From Clavibacter michiganensis (lineage in GTDB: Bacteria > Actinomycetota > Actinomycetes > Actinomycetales > Microbacteriaceae): a DNA stretch of 64,000 bases. The stretch covers positions 930,001-994,000 of the forward strand of contig NZ_JAFBBJ010000001.1 of the NCBI RefSeq assembly GCF_016907085.1, given 5' to 3'. The notes under the pieces are model-generated. The model searched no databases. It was not told where the DNA came from and saw nothing but the letters and a program-made list of their open reading frames with translations. Made by a program: the position numbers and the translations under genes. This document shows, piece after piece, positions 27,654 through 37,086 of the stretch. Position 1 is the stretch's first letter. Each line of letters starts with the position of its first letter.

Positions 27654-29080
27654 TCGCGGGGCCGGGCGGACGCGGCGGGCTGCGGGGATCCGGCGCCGCG
27701 CTCGAGCGCGCCGATCACCTGCGGGATGATCCGGTACACGTCGCCGCAGCTGAGTGTCACGACGAAGTCGCCGTCGCGCGCGATCTCCGCCGCGCGGTCG
27801 GCCGCCTGCTGCCAGTCGGGCAGGTAGTCCACGTGGCTCGGGTCCTGGAAGCGCTCGGAGACGAGGGCGCCGGTGACCCCGGGGATCGGGTCCTCGCGGG
27901 CGCCGAAGACGTCGAGCACGATGGTGTGGTCGGCGAGCTCCTCGTACACGCGCGCGAAGTCGCCGGCCATCATCTGCGTGCGGCTGTAGAGGTGCGGCTG
28001 GTGGACGGCGATGATGCGGCCGCCCCCGACGACCGTGCGCGCGGCCTCGAGCGCGGCGCGCACCTCGGTGGGGTGGTGCGCGTAGTCGTCGTAGACGCTC
28101 ACGCCGCGGACCTCCGCGTGCAGCTCGAAGCGGCGGCCGGTGCCGGTGAAGCCGGCGAGTCCCGCGATCGCGTCGTCGGGATCCACGCCGAGGCCCACGA
28201 GCACGGCGTACGCGCCCGCGGCGTTGATCGCGTTGTGGCGGCCGGGGACGCGGAGCGCGGCGCGACGGGACACGCCGTCGTGGGTCAGCGTGAAGGCGAC
28301 GGGGCCGTCGGTGACGATGTCGGTGATCCGGATGTCGGCCGCGGGGTCCTCGCCGAACGTGACGACGCGGCCCTCGATGCGGGCGGTCACGCGCCGCGCG
28401 CCCGGATCGTCGCTCGAGATGACGACGAGCTCGGATGCCGCGCTCGCGAAGCGCACGAACGCGTCGTCGAAGGCCTCGTGCGAGCCGTAGTGGTCGAGGT
28501 GGTCGGCGTCGACGTTGGTGATGAGCGCGACGGCCGTGTCGTAGAGGAGGAACGAGCCGTCGGACTCGTCGGCCTCGACGACGAACAGCTCCTCGGATCC
28601 GGGGGCGCTCGAGACGCCGAGCCCGCCGATCACGCCGCCGTTGACGAACGACGGGTCGCGGCCCGCCTCGAGGAGCGCGGTGACGATCATGCCGGTCGAC
28701 GTGGTCTTGCCGTGCGCGCCCGCGACGGCGACGAGACGCTGGCCGCTGATGAGCCAGGCGAGCGCCTGCGAGCGGTGGAGGATCGGGAGGCCCCGCTCCT
28801 TCGCGAGCACGTACTCGGGGTTGTCCTGCCAGAGCGCGCCCGTGACGACGAGCGCCTCGGCATCGCCCACGTGCGCGGCGTCGTGGCCGACGTGGATCTC
28901 GGCGCCGAGCTCCCGGAGCGCCTGGACGGCGTCGGAGTCGCGGGAGTCGGATCCGGTGACGCGATGGCCCGCGGCGAGGAACAGGCGGGCGATGCCGCTC
29001 ATGCCGGACCCGCCGATGCCCACGAAGTGGACGCGGCCGAGCTCGCTCGGGATGTCCATGGTCAGGTCGGGTGCGATCAC
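27650..29080 (-). CDS. murC: UDP-N-acetylmuramate ligase
   Basis: Adds the first amino acid to UDP-MurNAc in the cytosol, with ATP. The 476-residue protein has the N-terminal Rossmann motif [14 protein letters not shown] (20-33) and the P-loop GAHGKTTST (121-129). The downstream ATP and ligand blocks are [12 protein letters not shown] and [11 protein letters not shown]. Start GTG 29080 follows GAGGAG at 8-base spacing. In Clavibacter-type peptidoglycan the first residue is often glycine instead of alanine, but that specificity cannot be read here. It lies between murG and ftsQ. Confidence 0.97.
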   Translation of the reverse strand: MIAPDLTMDIPSELGRVHFVGIGGSGMSGIARLFLAAGHRVTGSDSRDSDAVQALRELGAEIHVGHDAAHVGDAEALVVTGALWQDNPEYVLAKERGLPILHRSQALAWLISGQRLVAVAGAHGKTTSTGMIVTALLEAGRDPSFVNGGVIGGLGVSSAPGSEELFVVEADESDGSFLLYDTAVALITNVDADHLDHYGSHEAFDDAFVRFASAASELVVISSDDPGARRVTARIEGRVVTFGEDPAADIRITDIVTDGPVAFTLTHDGVSRRAALRVPGRHNAINAAGAYAVLVGLGVDPDDAIAGLAGFTGTGRRFELHAEVRGVSVYDDYAHHPTEVRAALEAARTVVGGGRIIAVHQPHLYSRTQMMAGDFARVYEELADHTIVLDVFGAREDPIPGVTGALVSERFQDPSHVDYLPDWQQAADRAAEIARDGDFVVTLSCGDVYRIIPQVIGALERGAGSPQPAASARPRE

Positions 29081-29125
29081 GTGCGGTCTCCTCGGGAGGT
29101 GGGAAGCGGGGCGGGCGGCGGGCGG

Positions 29126-30226
29126 TCAGCGCCGCGCGGCGGGCCGGGACGGTCGGGCGGCGAGGGCGTCGCGGACGAGGGCGGCCATCCGGGCGGCGCC
29201 GTCGCGCGTGCCGACGGAGGCCGCCGCCTCGGACATGCGCGCGAGCGCCGCCGGGTCGGACAGGAGCGGGAGGACGTGCGCGAGCACCCAGTCGGGCGTG
29301 AAGTCGGCGTCGGCCACGACGATCCCGCCGCCCGCCGCGACCACGCCGCGGACGTTGACGGCCTGCTCGCCGTTGCCGACGGGGTACGGGACGTAGACCG
29401 CGGGGACGCCCACGGCGGTGAGCTCGGAGAGGGCGCCGGCGCCGGCGCGGGAGACGACGAGGTCGGCCGCCGCGATCGCGAGCTCCATCCGGTCGGAGTA
29501 GCCGACCACGTGGTAGCGCTCGACGTGCGGGTCGGTGAAGTCCTGCGCGCCGCCGACGATGTGCAGGATCTGCGCGCCCGTCGCGGTGATGCGCTCGGCC
29601 ACCTGCACGATCGTGCGGTTGAGGCTGCGGGCGCCCGTGGATCCGCCCGTGACGAGCAGCGTCGGCCGGTCGGCGTCGAGGCCGAGCTCAGCGCGCGCGG
29701 CATCGCGGACGGCGTCGCGGTCGAGGGTCGCGATCTCGCGGCGCAGCGGCATGCCCACCGCCTGCGCCCGCGGGAGGGCGGTGTCGGGGAACGTGATTCC
29801 GACGGCGGTCGCGACGCGGGCCCCGAGCCGGTTGGCGAGCCCGGGTGACGCGTTCGCCTCGTGCACGACGACCGGGACGCCCGAGCGGCGCGCGGCGAGG
29901 TAGGCGGGCGCGGCCGCGTAGCCGCCGAAGCCGACGACCACGTCGATCCCCCGCTCGGCGATCATGCGACGGATCTGCCCGACGGCCCGGGCGAATGCGG
30001 GGGCGAAGCGCACCGCGGCCCCGTTCGGACGGCGCGGGAAGGGCAGGCGCGCGATGGTGAGGAGCTCGTAGCCGCGCGCCGGGACGAGCCGGGCCTCGAG
30101 GCCCTCGCGCGTGCCGAGGACGAGGATCGCCGCCTCCGGCTCGCGCGCGCGCAGCTCGTCCGCCACGGCGAGCAGCGGGTTCACGTGCCCCGCGGTGCCG
30201 CCGCCGGCCAGCAGATAGGTGGTCAC
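29126..30226 (-). CDS. murG: UDP-GlcNAc: lipid I GlcNAc transferase
   Basis: Converts lipid I to lipid II on the inner side of the membrane. The 366-residue protein has the N-terminal GGTAGHVNP loop (9-17), the VVGFGGYAAAPAYLAAR block and HEANASPGLANRLGAR. The C-terminal UDP-GlcNAc site has GGSTGARSLN and SRAGAGALSELTAVGVPAVYVPYP. GTG 30226 overlaps the ftsW stop (GTGA), so translation is coupled. The frame is open further upstream, but only as antisense-like sequence inside ftsW. Confidence 0.97.
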   Translation of the reverse strand: MTTYLLAGGGTAGHVNPLLAVADELRAREPEAAILVLGTREGLEARLVPARGYELLTIARLPFPRRPNGAAVRFAPAFARAVGQIRRMIAERGIDVVVGFGGYAAAPAYLAARRSGVPVVVHEANASPGLANRLGARVATAVGITFPDTALPRAQAVGMPLRREIATLDRDAVRDAARAELGLDADRPTLLVTGGSTGARSLNRTIVQVAERITATGAQILHIVGGAQDFTDPHVERYHVVGYSDRMELAIAAADLVVSRAGAGALSELTAVGVPAVYVPYPVGNGEQAVNVRGVVAAGGGIVVADADFTPDWVLAHVLPLLSDPAALARMSEAAASVGTRDGAARMAALVRDALAARPSRPAARR

Positions 30227-31512
30227 GAGCGCATGCCGATCACGGCCGGGATGACGTCGGGCGACTCCTCGGTGGTGGGCCTCCGGGCGAAGCCGAGCAC
30301 GATGCCCATCGCCACGAGCGTCGTCACGAGCGATGACCCTCCGGACGACACGAACGGCAACGGCACCCCGAGCACCGGGAGCAGGTTGAGCACCACGCCG
30401 ATGTTGACGAAGGCCTGCACGATGATCCAGGTCATGACGGCGCCCGTGGCGACGCGCGCGAACGTGTCGGTGTTGGCGCGGATCACGCGGATGAAGCCGA
30501 TGGCGAGCACGACGAACAGGAGGATGACGACGATCGCGCCGATGAGGCCGAGCTCCTCGCCGATGATCGCGAAGATGTAGTCGTTGTCGGCCTCGGGCAG
30601 CCACATCCACTTGGCCTTCGAGTTGCCGAGGCCGACGCCGAAGATCCCGCCGGCGGCCAGCGCGTACAGGCCGTGCGTGGACTGCCAGCAGCCGCCCGCG
30701 TAGTCGCACTGCCCGGTGAGGAACTCGGTGACGCGGCGCATGCGGCTGTCGCTGATCACGGTCATGAGCACCGCGAGCACGGAGCCGATCGTGAGCATGA
30801 GCGTCAGCTTGCCGATCGGGATGCCCGCGAAGAACAGGGCGCCGAGCACGATGCTCGCCATGATGATCACGGTCCCGAGGTCGCCGCCGAGCGCGACGAG
30901 GCCGACGGCGCCGCCCGCGACGGGCAGCACGGGGATGAGGATGTGCGGCCAGGTGCGCAGCAGGTGGCGCTTCCTCGCGAGGATGAACGCCAGCCAGATC
31001 ACGAGGCCCACCTTGATGAGCTCGGCGGGCTGGAACGTGGTGCCGGCGATGCGGATCCAGCCGATGTTCTCGCCGACCTTCACGCCCATGGGGCCGAACA
31101 CCAGCAGCTGCACGGCGCTGGCCGCGATCAGCAGCACCCAGGCCCAGCGCTTCCAGAACATAGGCGGCACGAGCGAGACGAGGAGCATGAGCGGCACGCC
31201 GATGAGCGCGAACATGCCCTGCTTGAGGAAGATGCCGAAGAAGCCGCCGCCGGCGACGAACGAGTCGATGCTCGAGGACGACAGCACCATCACCAGGCCG
31301 AAGACGACCAGGAAGAGCGTCGTGCCGAGCAGCAGGAAGTAGGAGCCGCTCTCCGCGTGGAAGGCGCGGCCGAGGTGGATCCGCGCGGCGAGTCCGCGGC
31401 GCTGCGTCCCCTCCTGCGCGTCCTGGTCGTGCGCCTGCGGGGTGCGCGGACCGCGGGGGCCCGGCGCGTCAGCCGCGCGAGGGGTCCGCGTCGTTCTCGG
31501 GGGCAGTGTCAT
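30223..31512 (-). CDS. ftsW: FtsW lipid II polymerase (SEDS family)
   Basis: A septal peptidoglycan glycosyltransferase that pairs with FtsI. The 429-residue protein has about 45 polar N-terminal residues, then ten predicted helices. SEDS blocks include WIRIAGTTFQPAELIKVG and GNSKAKWMWLPEADNDYIFAIIGEELG. The catalytic-region Asp/Glu residues are expected in the large loop. GGAGG ends 8 bases before ATG 31512, so that start is preferred over GTG 31521, which abuts the ribosome site. The first 44 bases overlap the end of murD. Confidence 0.96.
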   Translation of the reverse strand: MTLPPRTTRTPRAADAPGPRGPRTPQAHDQDAQEGTQRRGLAARIHLGRAFHAESGSYFLLLGTTLFLVVFGLVMVLSSSSIDSFVAGGGFFGIFLKQGMFALIGVPLMLLVSLVPPMFWKRWAWVLLIAASAVQLLVFGPMGVKVGENIGWIRIAGTTFQPAELIKVGLVIWLAFILARKRHLLRTWPHILIPVLPVAGGAVGLVALGGDLGTVIIMASIVLGALFFAGIPIGKLTLMLTIGSVLAVLMTVISDSRMRRVTEFLTGQCDYAGGCWQSTHGLYALAAGGIFGVGLGNSKAKWMWLPEADNDYIFAIIGEELGLIGAIVVILLFVVLAIGFIRVIRANTDTFARVATGAVMTWIIVQAFVNIGVVLNLLPVLGVPLPFVSSGGSSLVTTLVAMGIVLGFARRPTTEESPDVIPAVIGMRS

Positions 31513-33013
31513 CCGCCGCACCTCCCAGGTGGTGGTCGACCGCGGCCCGGAATCGGCTTCCGCGATCGGCGTAGTCGGTGAATTGGTCCATGGATGCCGC
31601 TGCCGGGGCCAGGAGGACGGTGTCGCCCTCCCGGGCCACGCCCGCCGCGAGCCGCACGGCGGACCGCATGACCTCCTCAGTGTCGCTCTCGGCCACCTCG
31701 AGGACGGTGACGTCGGGCGCGTGTCGCGCGAATGCCGCGAGCACCTCGGCGCGCTCGACGCCGATGACGACGGCGGCGCGCAGGCGCGGCGCGTGGGCGC
31801 GGATCAGCTCGTCCAGCTCGACGCCCTTGAGCAGGCCGCCGACGAGCCACACCACGGAGGGGAACGCCGCGAGCGACGCGGACGCGGCGTGCGGGTTGGT
31901 GGCCTTCGAGTCGTCGACGAACGCGACGCCGTCGCGCTCCCCGATCCGCTCGATGCGGTGGCTGTCGAGCTCGAAGCGCTGGAGCGCCTGCCGCACGACC
32001 GCCGGCGAGACGCCGTAGGACCGGGCGAGCGCCGCCGCGGCCAGGATGTTCTGCACGATGTGCGGCGCCGCGAGGCCCACCGCGCGCAGCTCGTCGAGCG
32101 TCGTCAGCTCGAGGGCGCTCGTGAAGCGCTCCTCGAGGAAGGCGCGGTCGCAGAGGATCCCGTCGACGATGCCGAGGTCGCTCGGGCCCGGCGCGTCGAG
32201 CCCGAACCCGATGGCGCGCGCGCCGTCCTGGACGTCCGCGTCGCGGAGGGCGTCCTCGGTCGCGCGGTCGGCGCGGTTGTAGACGCAGGCGACGCGCGTG
32301 TCCGCGTAGACGCGGCCCTTGGCCGCGGCGTACGCCTGACGTGACCCGTGCCACTCGAGGTGGTCGTCGGCGAGGTTGAGGAAGGCGCTCGAGTACGGCC
32401 GCACCTCGCGCATGTAGTGCAGCTGGTGGCTGGAGAGCTCGACGACGAGCACGTCGAAGCCGTCCGGGTGCCGCACGACGTCGAGCACGGGCAGGCCGAT
32501 GTTGCCGCACGGCACCGCGCGCACGCCGCCCTCCTGCAGGAGCGCGGCCGTGAGCTGCGTGGTGGTGGTCTTGCCGTTGGTGCCGGTGATGGTGATCCAC
32601 TCGGCGGGCGTGCCCGTCTTGTCGCGCACGCGCCACGCGAGCTCGATGTCGCCCCACAGCGGGATCCCCGCCTCCGTCGCCCAGGCGGGCAGCGGGTGGG
32701 TGGGTGCGTAGCCCGGCGAGACGACCACGAGCTCGGGCGCGAAGGCCGCGAGCTCCGCGGGGACGGGCTCCTCCTCGGTCGGCCGCACGAGGCGCCCGCC
32801 GATCACGTCGAGCAGCGCCAGCCGCTCGGGCGACGCGTCGGCGGCGACCACGAGCACGTCCGCCCCGAGCTCGATCAGGGTGTCGGCCACCGAGAAGCCC
32901 GTGCGGCCGAGGCCGAGGACGGCGACGCGCAGGCCGGTCCAGTCGTCGTGCCAGCTGTGCAGGGAGTCGGGTCGCGCGAGCGCCCGGCCGCCGTCCGAGG
33001 TGCCGTCTGTCAT
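31469..33013 (-). CDS. murD: UDP-N-acetylmuramoylalanine--D-glutamate ligase
   Basis: Adds D-glutamate to the UDP-MurNAc peptide. The 514-residue protein has a Rossmann-like start (VAVLGLGRTGFSVADTL), the P-loop TGTNGKTTTT, and the blocks LNLADDHLEWHGS and DDSKATNPHAASASLAAF. It is somewhat longer than the usual 450, mainly from an N-terminal polar stretch and a C-terminal tail. ATG 33013 is two bases after the mraY stop. ATG 33031, inside mraY, is an alternative start, and neither has a good ribosome site. Confidence 0.95.
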   Translation of the reverse strand: MTDGTSDGGRALARPDSLHSWHDDWTGLRVAVLGLGRTGFSVADTLIELGADVLVVAADASPERLALLDVIGGRLVRPTEEEPVPAELAAFAPELVVVSPGYAPTHPLPAWATEAGIPLWGDIELAWRVRDKTGTPAEWITITGTNGKTTTTQLTAALLQEGGVRAVPCGNIGLPVLDVVRHPDGFDVLVVELSSHQLHYMREVRPYSSAFLNLADDHLEWHGSRQAYAAAKGRVYADTRVACVYNRADRATEDALRDADVQDGARAIGFGLDAPGPSDLGIVDGILCDRAFLEERFTSALELTTLDELRAVGLAAPHIVQNILAAAALARSYGVSPAVVRQALQRFELDSHRIERIGERDGVAFVDDSKATNPHAASASLAAFPSVVWLVGGLLKGVELDELIRAHAPRLRAAVVIGVERAEVLAAFARHAPDVTVLEVAESDTEEVMRSAVRLAAGVAREGDTVLLAPAAASMDQFTDYADRGSRFRAAVDHHLGGAADDTAPENDADPSRG

Positions 33014-33015
33014 CT

Positions 33016-34125
33016 CTACTGCGTGATCCATTCCAGGTAGAAGGTGCCGACGCCCGCCGCCACCAGCAGGCCGGCGATGATCCAGAAGCGCACGACGACC
33101 GTGACCTCCGCCCAGCCCTTGAGCTCGAAGTGGTGGTGCAGCGGGCTCATGAGGAAGATGCGCTTGCCGTGCGTGAGCTTGAAGTAGATCCTCTGCAGCA
33201 CCACCGAGCCCGCAACGATGACGAACAGGCCGCCGATGAAGACGAGCAGCAGCTCGGTGCGGCTGAGGATGGCGAGGGCCGCGAGGGCGCCGCCGAGGCC
33301 GAGGGATCCGGTGTCGCCCATGAAGATCTGCGCGGGCGAGGTGTTCCACCAGAGGAAGCCGATGAGCGCGCCGACGATGGAGGCCGCGATGATCGCGAGG
33401 TCGAGCGGGCTCGCCACCTCGTAGCAGCGGTACTCGTTCTGGTAGCTGGAGACGCTGTCGCACGACTGGTTGAACTGCCAGAAGCCGATGATGACGTAGG
33501 AGCCGATCGAGAAGATCGACGCGCCGGCCGCGAGGCCGTCGAGGCCGTCGGCCACGTTCACGCCGTTGGAGGCGCTCGCGACGATGAGGCAGATCCAGAC
33601 GATGAACAGGCCCGTGCCGACGACCGCGCCGAGCGCCATGAAGTCGAGCGGCAGGTCGCGGAAGAGGCTGATGGCGGTGGACGCGGGCGTGAGTCCCGAC
33701 ACCGGGTCGCGCAGCGTGATGGCGAGCACGGCGAACACGGTGGCGACGAGGACCTGGCCGGCGATCTTCTGCCAGCCGCCGAGGCCGAGGGACTGCTGCT
33801 TGCGGGTCTTCAGGTAGTCGTCGAGGAATCCGACGAAGCCGAGGCCGACCATCATGAACACCACGAGCAGGCCCGACGGCGTCACGGGGTCGAACCGGAT
33901 CCCGTCCCACGTGAGCAGGTGCCCCACGAAGTAGCCGATGACGCTCGCCAGGATGATGACGATGCCGCCCATCGTGGCCGTGCCGCGCTTCGTGTGGTGC
34001 GACTGCGGACCGTCGTCGCGGATGAACTGGCCCCACTGCAGCCGGTGGAACAGCTTGATGAACAGCGGCGTCAGGAAGAGCGTGAAGACGAGCGAGATGG
34101 CGCCCGCGCCGAGGAGGGCTACCAC
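33016..34125 (-). CDS. mraY: phospho-MurNAc-pentapeptide transferase
   Basis: Makes lipid I from UDP-MurNAc-pentapeptide and undecaprenyl phosphate. The 369-residue membrane protein has ten predicted helices. Family motifs include [12 protein letters not shown], the metal-binding segment [15 protein letters not shown], and [15 protein letters not shown]. The histidine motif [15 protein letters not shown] near the end is typical of MraY. The GTG start overlaps the murF stop by 7 bases. Confidence 0.97.
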   Translation of the reverse strand: MVALLGAGAISLVFTLFLTPLFIKLFHRLQWGQFIRDDGPQSHHTKRGTATMGGIVIILASVIGYFVGHLLTWDGIRFDPVTPSGLLVVFMMVGLGFVGFLDDYLKTRKQQSLGLGGWQKIAGQVLVATVFAVLAITLRDPVSGLTPASTAISLFRDLPLDFMALGAVVGTGLFIVWICLIVASASNGVNVADGLDGLAAGASIFSIGSYVIIGFWQFNQSCDSVSSYQNEYRCYEVASPLDLAIIAASIVGALIGFLWWNTSPAQIFMGDTGSLGLGGALAALAILSRTELLLVFIGGLFVIVAGSVVLQRIYFKLTHGKRIFLMSPLHHHFELKGWAEVTVVVRFWIIAGLLVAAGVGTFYLEWITQ

Positions 34126-35528
34126 GAGTACTTCTCCCCCAGCTCGTCGCCGAGGAAGCGGAGCCCGGCGGAGTTCGAGGACTTCACGAGCACGAGGTCG
34201 CCGTCGCGGAGGATTCGGTCGAGGATCTCGCGGGCCTCGGCCGCGTCCTCGGCGAAGATCGACTCGCCGTCCCAGGATCCCTGCGCGATGGCCTCGAGGT
34301 GCAGGCGGCGGGCGGGCCGGCCGACCACGACGAGCTGGCCGATGTTGAGGCGCACAGCGAGCAGGCCCACGCGGTCGTGCTCCTCCTCGGAGAACTCGCC
34401 GAGCTCGCTCATCTCGCCGAGCACCGCGACCGTGCGCTGCTCCGGGCCGCGGATCTGCGCGAGCGTGCGGAGGGCGGCGGCCATGGAGTCGGGGCTCGCG
34501 TTGTAGGCGTCGTTGATCACCGTGACGCCGTTGCCGCCGAGCACCTCCATGCGCCAGCGCTCGGCGCGCTGCACGGTCTGCAGGGCGGAGACGATGGAGT
34601 CGCCGTCGACGCCGAGCGCCCAGGCGCCCGCCGCCGCGGCCAGCGCGTTGGTGACGTGGTGCTCGCCGAGCACGCGGAACGAGACGGGCCGCTCGGATCC
34701 GTCGGGCAGGTGCAGCGTGAAGGTCGTGCCGGCGGCGGACGCGACGATGTCGGTCGCGCGGACGGCGGCGCGGGCGTCGCGGCCGAACCAGAGCACGGGC
34801 GCCTCGGTCTTGTCGCTCATGGAGGCCACGCGCGGGTCGTCCGCGTTGAGCACCGCCGTGTCCTCGGGCAGGAGGTCCTTGACCATCTCGGTCTTCGTCA
34901 CGAGCGTGCGCTCGATGCCGCCGAAGCCGCCCGCGTGCGCGAGGCCCACGGTGAGCACGATGCCGACGTCGGGCTTCGCCATGCGGATGAGCCGCGTGAT
35001 CTCGCCCAGCCCGCTCGCGCCCATCTCCGCCACGAGGAACCGCGTGGAGCGCGTGACCTTGAGCATGGTGAGCGGAGCGCCGACCTCGTTGTTGAAGGAC
35101 GCGACGGGCGACACGGTCTCGCCCTGCGTGGAGAGGATCGCGTGCAGCAGGTTCTTCGTGGTGGTCTTGCCGTTGGATCCCGTGACCGCCACCATCCGCA
35201 GGTCGCCGAGCGCGCGCACCCGCGCCACGACCTCGTGCGCCAGGCGGCCGAGCGCGTCGACGACGTCAGGGACGAGCACCTGCGGCACGGGCAGGTCGAG
35301 CTCGCGCTCGACGAGGAGCAGCGCGGCGCCCGCCTCGACCGCCGCGGGCGCGAACAGGTGGCCGTCGGTCTCCTCGCCGGGCTTGGCGACGAAGATCCCG
35401 CCGGGCGCGATGAGCCGGCTGTCGGTGTCGACGACGCCGTCGACGACGGTCTGCGCGGTCGCGTCGCCGCGCAGCAGGAGGCGGCCGTCGACCGCCTCGG
35501 CGATCTCGGCGAGGGTGAGGGCGATCAT
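34119..35528 (-). CDS. murF: UDP-MurNAc-tripeptide--D-alanyl-D-alanine ligase
   Basis: Adds D-Ala-D-Ala to complete the stem peptide. The 469-residue protein has the Mur-ligase P-loop GSNGKTT (117-123), [12 protein letters not shown] and [13 protein letters not shown]. The frame is open 15 codons further upstream, but ATG 35528 is one base after the murE stop and gives the usual [10 protein letters not shown] start. D-Ala-D-Ala ligase is not in the window. Confidence 0.96.
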   Translation of the reverse strand: MIALTLAEIAEAVDGRLLLRGDATAQTVVDGVVDTDSRLIAPGGIFVAKPGEETDGHLFAPAAVEAGAALLLVERELDLPVPQVLVPDVVDALGRLAHEVVARVRALGDLRMVAVTGSNGKTTTKNLLHAILSTQGETVSPVASFNNEVGAPLTMLKVTRSTRFLVAEMGASGLGEITRLIRMAKPDVGIVLTVGLAHAGGFGGIERTLVTKTEMVKDLLPEDTAVLNADDPRVASMSDKTEAPVLWFGRDARAAVRATDIVASAAGTTFTLHLPDGSERPVSFRVLGEHHVTNALAAAAGAWALGVDGDSIVSALQTVQRAERWRMEVLGGNGVTVINDAYNASPDSMAAALRTLAQIRGPEQRTVAVLGEMSELGEFSEEEHDRVGLLAVRLNIGQLVVVGRPARRLHLEAIAQGSWDGESIFAEDAAEAREILDRILRDGDLVLVKSSNSAGLRFLGDELGEKYSW

Positions 35529-35529
35529 G

Positions 35530-37083
35530 TCAGCTCCAGCCTGCGTCGCGGAGGGCCGCGCGCGCGTCGTCACGGGCGGAGAACGGGATCTTGCGCCCGG
35601 CCACCTCGTGGTAGTCCTCGTGCCCGGGTCCGGCGACGAGGATGGTGTCCCCCTCGCCGACCAGCGACACGGCCGTGCGGATCGCCGTGGCGGGGTCGGG
35701 CACCTCGTGGATCTCGCGGTCGGGCACCGCGGCCGTCGCGCCCGCGATGAGGCTGGCCCGGATGGACGCCGGGTCCTCGTAGCGCGGGTGGTAGTCGGTG
35801 ATGACCACGACGTCGGCGAGGCGGGCCGCGATCGCGCCCATCTCGGCGCGCTTCGTGGTGTCGCGGTCGCCGTCGGCGCCGAACACCATCACGAGCTTGC
35901 CGGGCGTGAAGGGACGCAGCGCCTGCAGCGTCTGCTCGAAGGCGTCGGGCGTGTGCCCGTAGTCGACGAAGAAGAGGGGGCCGGTCTCGCCGGAGACGCG
36001 CTCGGCGCGACCCGGGATGTACGCCTGGATGCCGCCGTCGCGGTCGAGCACGTGGGCGACGGCGTCGAGGTCGTAGCCGGACTCGACGAGCATCACGATG
36101 GCGAGCCCCGCGTTGGCGGCCATGAACCAGCCGGGGACGGGCACGCGGGAGACGAGCACGCGGTTGTCGGGCCCCTCGAGACGGAAGCCCGTGGAGTCGG
36201 GCGTCTGCTCGAGCACCGTGACGGTCCAGTCGGCGTCGACGCCGGGCTTCGAGGCGATCGTGGTCATCGGCAAGCGGGATCCGTCGACGATGCGCTGGCC
36301 CCACTCGGTGTCGAGCGAGACGACGCCGCGGCGCGCGCGGTCGGGGTCGAAGAACGCGGCCTTGGCGTCGAAGTACTCCTCGAAGTCCGCGTAGTCGTCG
36401 AGGTGGTCGTGGCTCAGGTTGATGAACGCGGCCACGTCGAACACCAGGCCGTCGACCCGATGCCGGGTGAGGGCCTGCGCCGACACCTCGATCGTCACGG
36501 CGCGGACCTCGGCCTCGCGCATCCGGGCGAGGAGCGCGTGCAGCTCGCTCGCCTCGGGCGTCGTGAGCCGGCTGGTGATGCTCTCCTCGCCGATGCGGCG
36601 CTCGGCCGTGGACGTGAGCCCGGTCACCACGCCGAGCTGGCGGAGCAGGCCGTCGAGCAGGTACACCACGCTCGTCTTCCCGTTGGTGCCCGTGACGCCG
36701 TACAGCGTCGCCGGGTTCTCGGCCGAGCGGTGGACCCACGCGGCGATGTCGCCGAGGGCGGCCCGCGGGTCGGGGGTGAGGATCACCGGGAGGCCGGACC
36801 CCTGGGCGTCGGCCAGCCCGTCGGGATCGGTCAGCACCGCGACCGCGCCGCTCGCCGCCGCGTCGGAGGCGAAGCGGGCACCGTGCACGCGGACCCCGCG
36901 GAGCCCCACGTAGAGGTCGCCGGGCTGCACGTCGCCGGAGGACAGCGTGACGCCCGTGACCTCCACGTCGTCCACGTCACCGACGACGTCGAGCGCGAAG
37001 TCGCTCACCAGGCCGGACAGCGACCGTGCGACGGGATGCTCGGGGCGGAGGGCGGGGGTGGCAGGGGAGGTCATCGCCCTCAT
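35530..37083 (-). CDS. murE: UDP-MurNAc-dipeptide ligase adding the third stem residue, with an atypical specificity motif
   Basis: MurE adds the diamino acid at position 3. The 517-residue protein has the P-loop GTNGKTS (132-138), HDHLDDYADFEEYF and FFVDYGHTPDAFEQTL. Where meso-diaminopimelate enzymes have DNPR, this one reads YHPR (residues 431-434, in ITDYHPRYEDP). The arginine is kept, while the aspartate and asparagine that contact diaminopimelate are replaced. Clavibacter and many relatives use 2,4-diaminobutyrate or another diamino acid at this position, which would fit. ATG 37083 is used; ATG 37074 is possible. Confidence 0.95.
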   Translation of the reverse strand: MRAMTSPATPALRPEHPVARSLSGLVSDFALDVVGDVDDVEVTGVTLSSGDVQPGDLYVGLRGVRVHGARFASDAAASGAVAVLTDPDGLADAQGSGLPVILTPDPRAALGDIAAWVHRSAENPATLYGVTGTNGKTSVVYLLDGLLRQLGVVTGLTSTAERRIGEESITSRLTTPEASELHALLARMREAEVRAVTIEVSAQALTRHRVDGLVFDVAAFINLSHDHLDDYADFEEYFDAKAAFFDPDRARRGVVSLDTEWGQRIVDGSRLPMTTIASKPGVDADWTVTVLEQTPDSTGFRLEGPDNRVLVSRVPVPGWFMAANAGLAIVMLVESGYDLDAVAHVLDRDGGIQAYIPGRAERVSGETGPLFFVDYGHTPDAFEQTLQALRPFTPGKLVMVFGADGDRDTTKRAEMGAIAARLADVVVITDYHPRYEDPASIRASLIAGATAAVPDREIHEVPDPATAIRTAVSLVGEGDTILVAGPGHEDYHEVAGRKIPFSARDDARAALRDAGWS

Positions 37084-37086
37084 CTC

